Positions 62,834 through 64,000 of a DNA stretch of 64,000 nt are shown here, piece after piece. Positions within the stretch are counted from its first letter, which is position 1, and every line of letters starts with the position of its first letter. The DNA comes from Blautia wexlerae (GTDB lineage: Bacteria > Bacillota > Clostridia > Lachnospirales > Lachnospiraceae): the NCBI RefSeq assembly GCF_013300825.1, contig NZ_JAAIMY010000018.1, positions 1-64,000 on the forward strand, in the 5' to 3' direction. A program made the position numbers and the translations under genes. The notes below the pieces were generated by a model, which saw only the letters and a list, made by a program, of their open reading frames with translations, searched no databases and was not told the DNA's origin.

Positions 62834-64000
62834 TTATTTTTCCAGTGATTTAATTGTATCTTCGATGATTGCTACAGCTTTGTCGCACTCTTCTTCTGTA
62901 ACAATAAGCGGTGGGATCATACGGATGATATGCGCTCCAATGGCTGTGATCAGAAGATGTCTGTCAAGGCAGCCATGTTTTACATCCACTCCGCCGATCG
63001 TATCATCAAATTCCACACCTACCAGAAGTCCCTGATGTCTTACTTCTTTTACATGAGGAAGCTTCTCAAGCTTAGCTGCAAAGTAATCGCCAACCTTCTT
63101 TGCATTTCCAGCCAGATCTCTGTCCAGAAGCTCATTCACCTCAGCCAGTGCAGCTGCACAGCTTACCGGGTGCCCACCGAATGTAGTTCCATGGGAACCT
63201 GCTGTGAAAGCTTTGGCAACCTCTGCTGTTGCACAGATAGCACCTATTGGCATTCCACCGCCCAGAGCCTTTGCCATAGATACGATATCCGGTTTGATAC
63301 CATAATTCATATAGGACATAACAGCACCTGTTCTGCACCATCCTGTCTGTACCTCATCGATCAGAAGAAGCATATCGTTCTCATCACAGAATTTACGAAG
63401 TCCCTGCATGAATTCCATTGTTGCAGGATGTACACCACCCTCACCCTGTACAGGCTCAACCATGATAGCAATTGTGTTCTCTGTACATGCATCCTTGAAA
63501 GCCTGAAGGTCATTGTACGGTGCATAGGAGAAACCATAAGTCATAGGTCCGAATCCAACCTGGCATCCATTACCCGGCTGACCTGTTGCAGACATGGCAC
63601 CAAAGGTTCTTCCATGGAATCCCATCTTTGCAGTTACGATATGATAACGGTTTGGACCATATTTTTCAATACCATATTTACGGGCCATTTTGATCATTGC
63701 CTCGTTAGCCTCTGTACCTGAGTTCTGATAGAAAATCTTGTCCATTCCGATTGTCTCGCAGACCTTCTCAGCAAGTAGCGCCTGCGGGATTGTGTATGGA
63801 TAGTTGAATGTATGCATAATATCATCTAACTGATCCTTTGCAGCAGCTACAACCTTAGGGTTACAGTTTCCTGCGCTGTTTACTGCAATACCGGCGTAAA
63901 AATCAAGATATGGGGTTTTATTCTCATCATAAATGTACATGCCTTCTGCTGTCTCTGCAAGGAAATCAAATCTCTCATAAGTCTCGATCATGTACTTGTT
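62834..64000 (-). CDS. Class III PLP aminotransferase (5' end outside window)
   Basis: At least 388 residues; open through the right edge (NKY before the first visible Met), so the true start probably lies outside. Ornithine/acetylornithine/GABA-type: YLDFYAGIAVNSAGNCNPKV, FYQNSGTEANEAMIKMARKY, FHGRTFGAMSATGQPG, LLIDEVQTGWCRTG, PLP-lysine in SMAKALGGGMPIGA, and THGTTFGGHPVSCAAALAEV-like HGTTFGGHPVSC. Most likely substrate N-acetylornithine or another omega-amino acid. Confidence 0.9.
   Translation of the reverse strand, partial: NKYMIETYERFDFLAETAEGMYIYDENKTPYLDFYAGIAVNSAGNCNPKVVAAAKDQLDDIMHTFNYPYTIPQALLAEKVCETIGMDKIFYQNSGTEANEAMIKMARKYGIEKYGPNRYHIVTAKMGFHGRTFGAMSATGQPGNGCQVGFGPMTYGFSYAPYNDLQAFKDACTENTIAIMVEPVQGEGGVHPATMEFMQGLRKFCDENDMLLLIDEVQTGWCRTGAVMSYMNYGIKPDIVSMAKALGGGMPIGAICATAEVAKAFTAGSHGTTFGGHPVSCAAALAEVNELLDRDLAGNAKKVGDYFAAKLEKLPHVKEVRHQGLLVGVEFDDTIGGVDVKHGCLDRHLLITAIGAHIIRMIPPLIVTEEECDKAVAIIEDTIKSLEK

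Noticed and set aside
1-64000. CRISPR array
   Set aside because: The repeats present are dispersed, not evenly spaced with unique spacers, and no cas gene is present.

Overview
The window looks like chromosomal DNA of a low-to-mid GC anaerobic Firmicute, most likely a gut Lachnospiraceae (Blautia-like; family fairly confident, genus a guess). The grounds are the radical-SAM thiazole pathway (ThiH rather than ThiO), Fe-S two-subunit serine dehydratase, NSS and ECF transporters, CIRCE-controlled clpB, c-di-GMP-I and TPP riboswitches, small lineage-typical proteins (a DUF4250-like ORF behind clpB, a DUF6773-like membrane protein with its XRE regulator) and strong GGAGG ribosome-binding sites. 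There is no tRNA, rRNA or CRISPR array. Most genes are on the minus strand.

Layout. 0-16.7 kb: HelD-type helicase; a MarR-controlled asymmetric ABC exporter pair; a LysR/NSS-transporter divergon; a Na+/H+ antiporter with a cytidylate-kinase-like protein; clpB with a small downstream ORF; an alpha/beta hydrolase. 16.7-20.4 kb is a decay zone: an ISL3-type IS with perfect 8-bp target duplication splits a small membrane protein gene, and LacI and MATE relics follow. 20.4-31 kb is an accessory island: a type-IV-fold ABC pair, TetR, a ZinT-like lipoprotein, and a tight six-gene operon (methyltransferase, hydrolase, LCM-like methyltransferase, BAAT-type hydrolase, hydrolase, AraC). Three promoters in this island carry the same palindrome GTTAG-N6-CTAAC, just downstream of the -10 where that can be placed, so it appears to be one regulon. 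31-40.7 kb: glgA, two AEC carriers, an EamA transporter, thiSGHE under a TPP riboswitch with terminator, a LOG-like gene and small pseudogenes. 40.7-49.8 kb: a metal uptake region (cbiMN-cbiQ-cbiO and nikBCADE with a LysR regulator) in which both operons share an unusual operator abutting the -35. A third, bipartite copy of that operator precedes a candidate structured small RNA. 49.8-64 kb: a diguanylate cyclase behind its own c-di-GMP riboswitch, mgtE, sdaAB/sdaAA, a YczE-like membrane protein, a lone EIIC-like permease, RNase HI, an Fe-alcohol dehydrogenase, an APC permease with a second cytidylate-kinase-like protein, and a class III aminotransferase cut by the window end.

Scattered through the window is a MITE-like repeat family with 13-bp terminal repeats (GTTACTGTTCACT), 8-bp target duplications and an interior built of interchangeable mini-hairpins. 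A copy lies at the left edge, others at 2.2, 35.5, 52.0, 54.3 and 57.0 kb; the one at 35.5 kb supplies the last codons and the stop of thiE.

The best candidates for undescribed biology are the GTTAG-N6-CTAAC island (24-31 kb), the LysR/metal operator with its associated RNA (40.7 kb), the modular MITE family, and the repeated pairing of cytidylate-kinase-like proteins with transporters.
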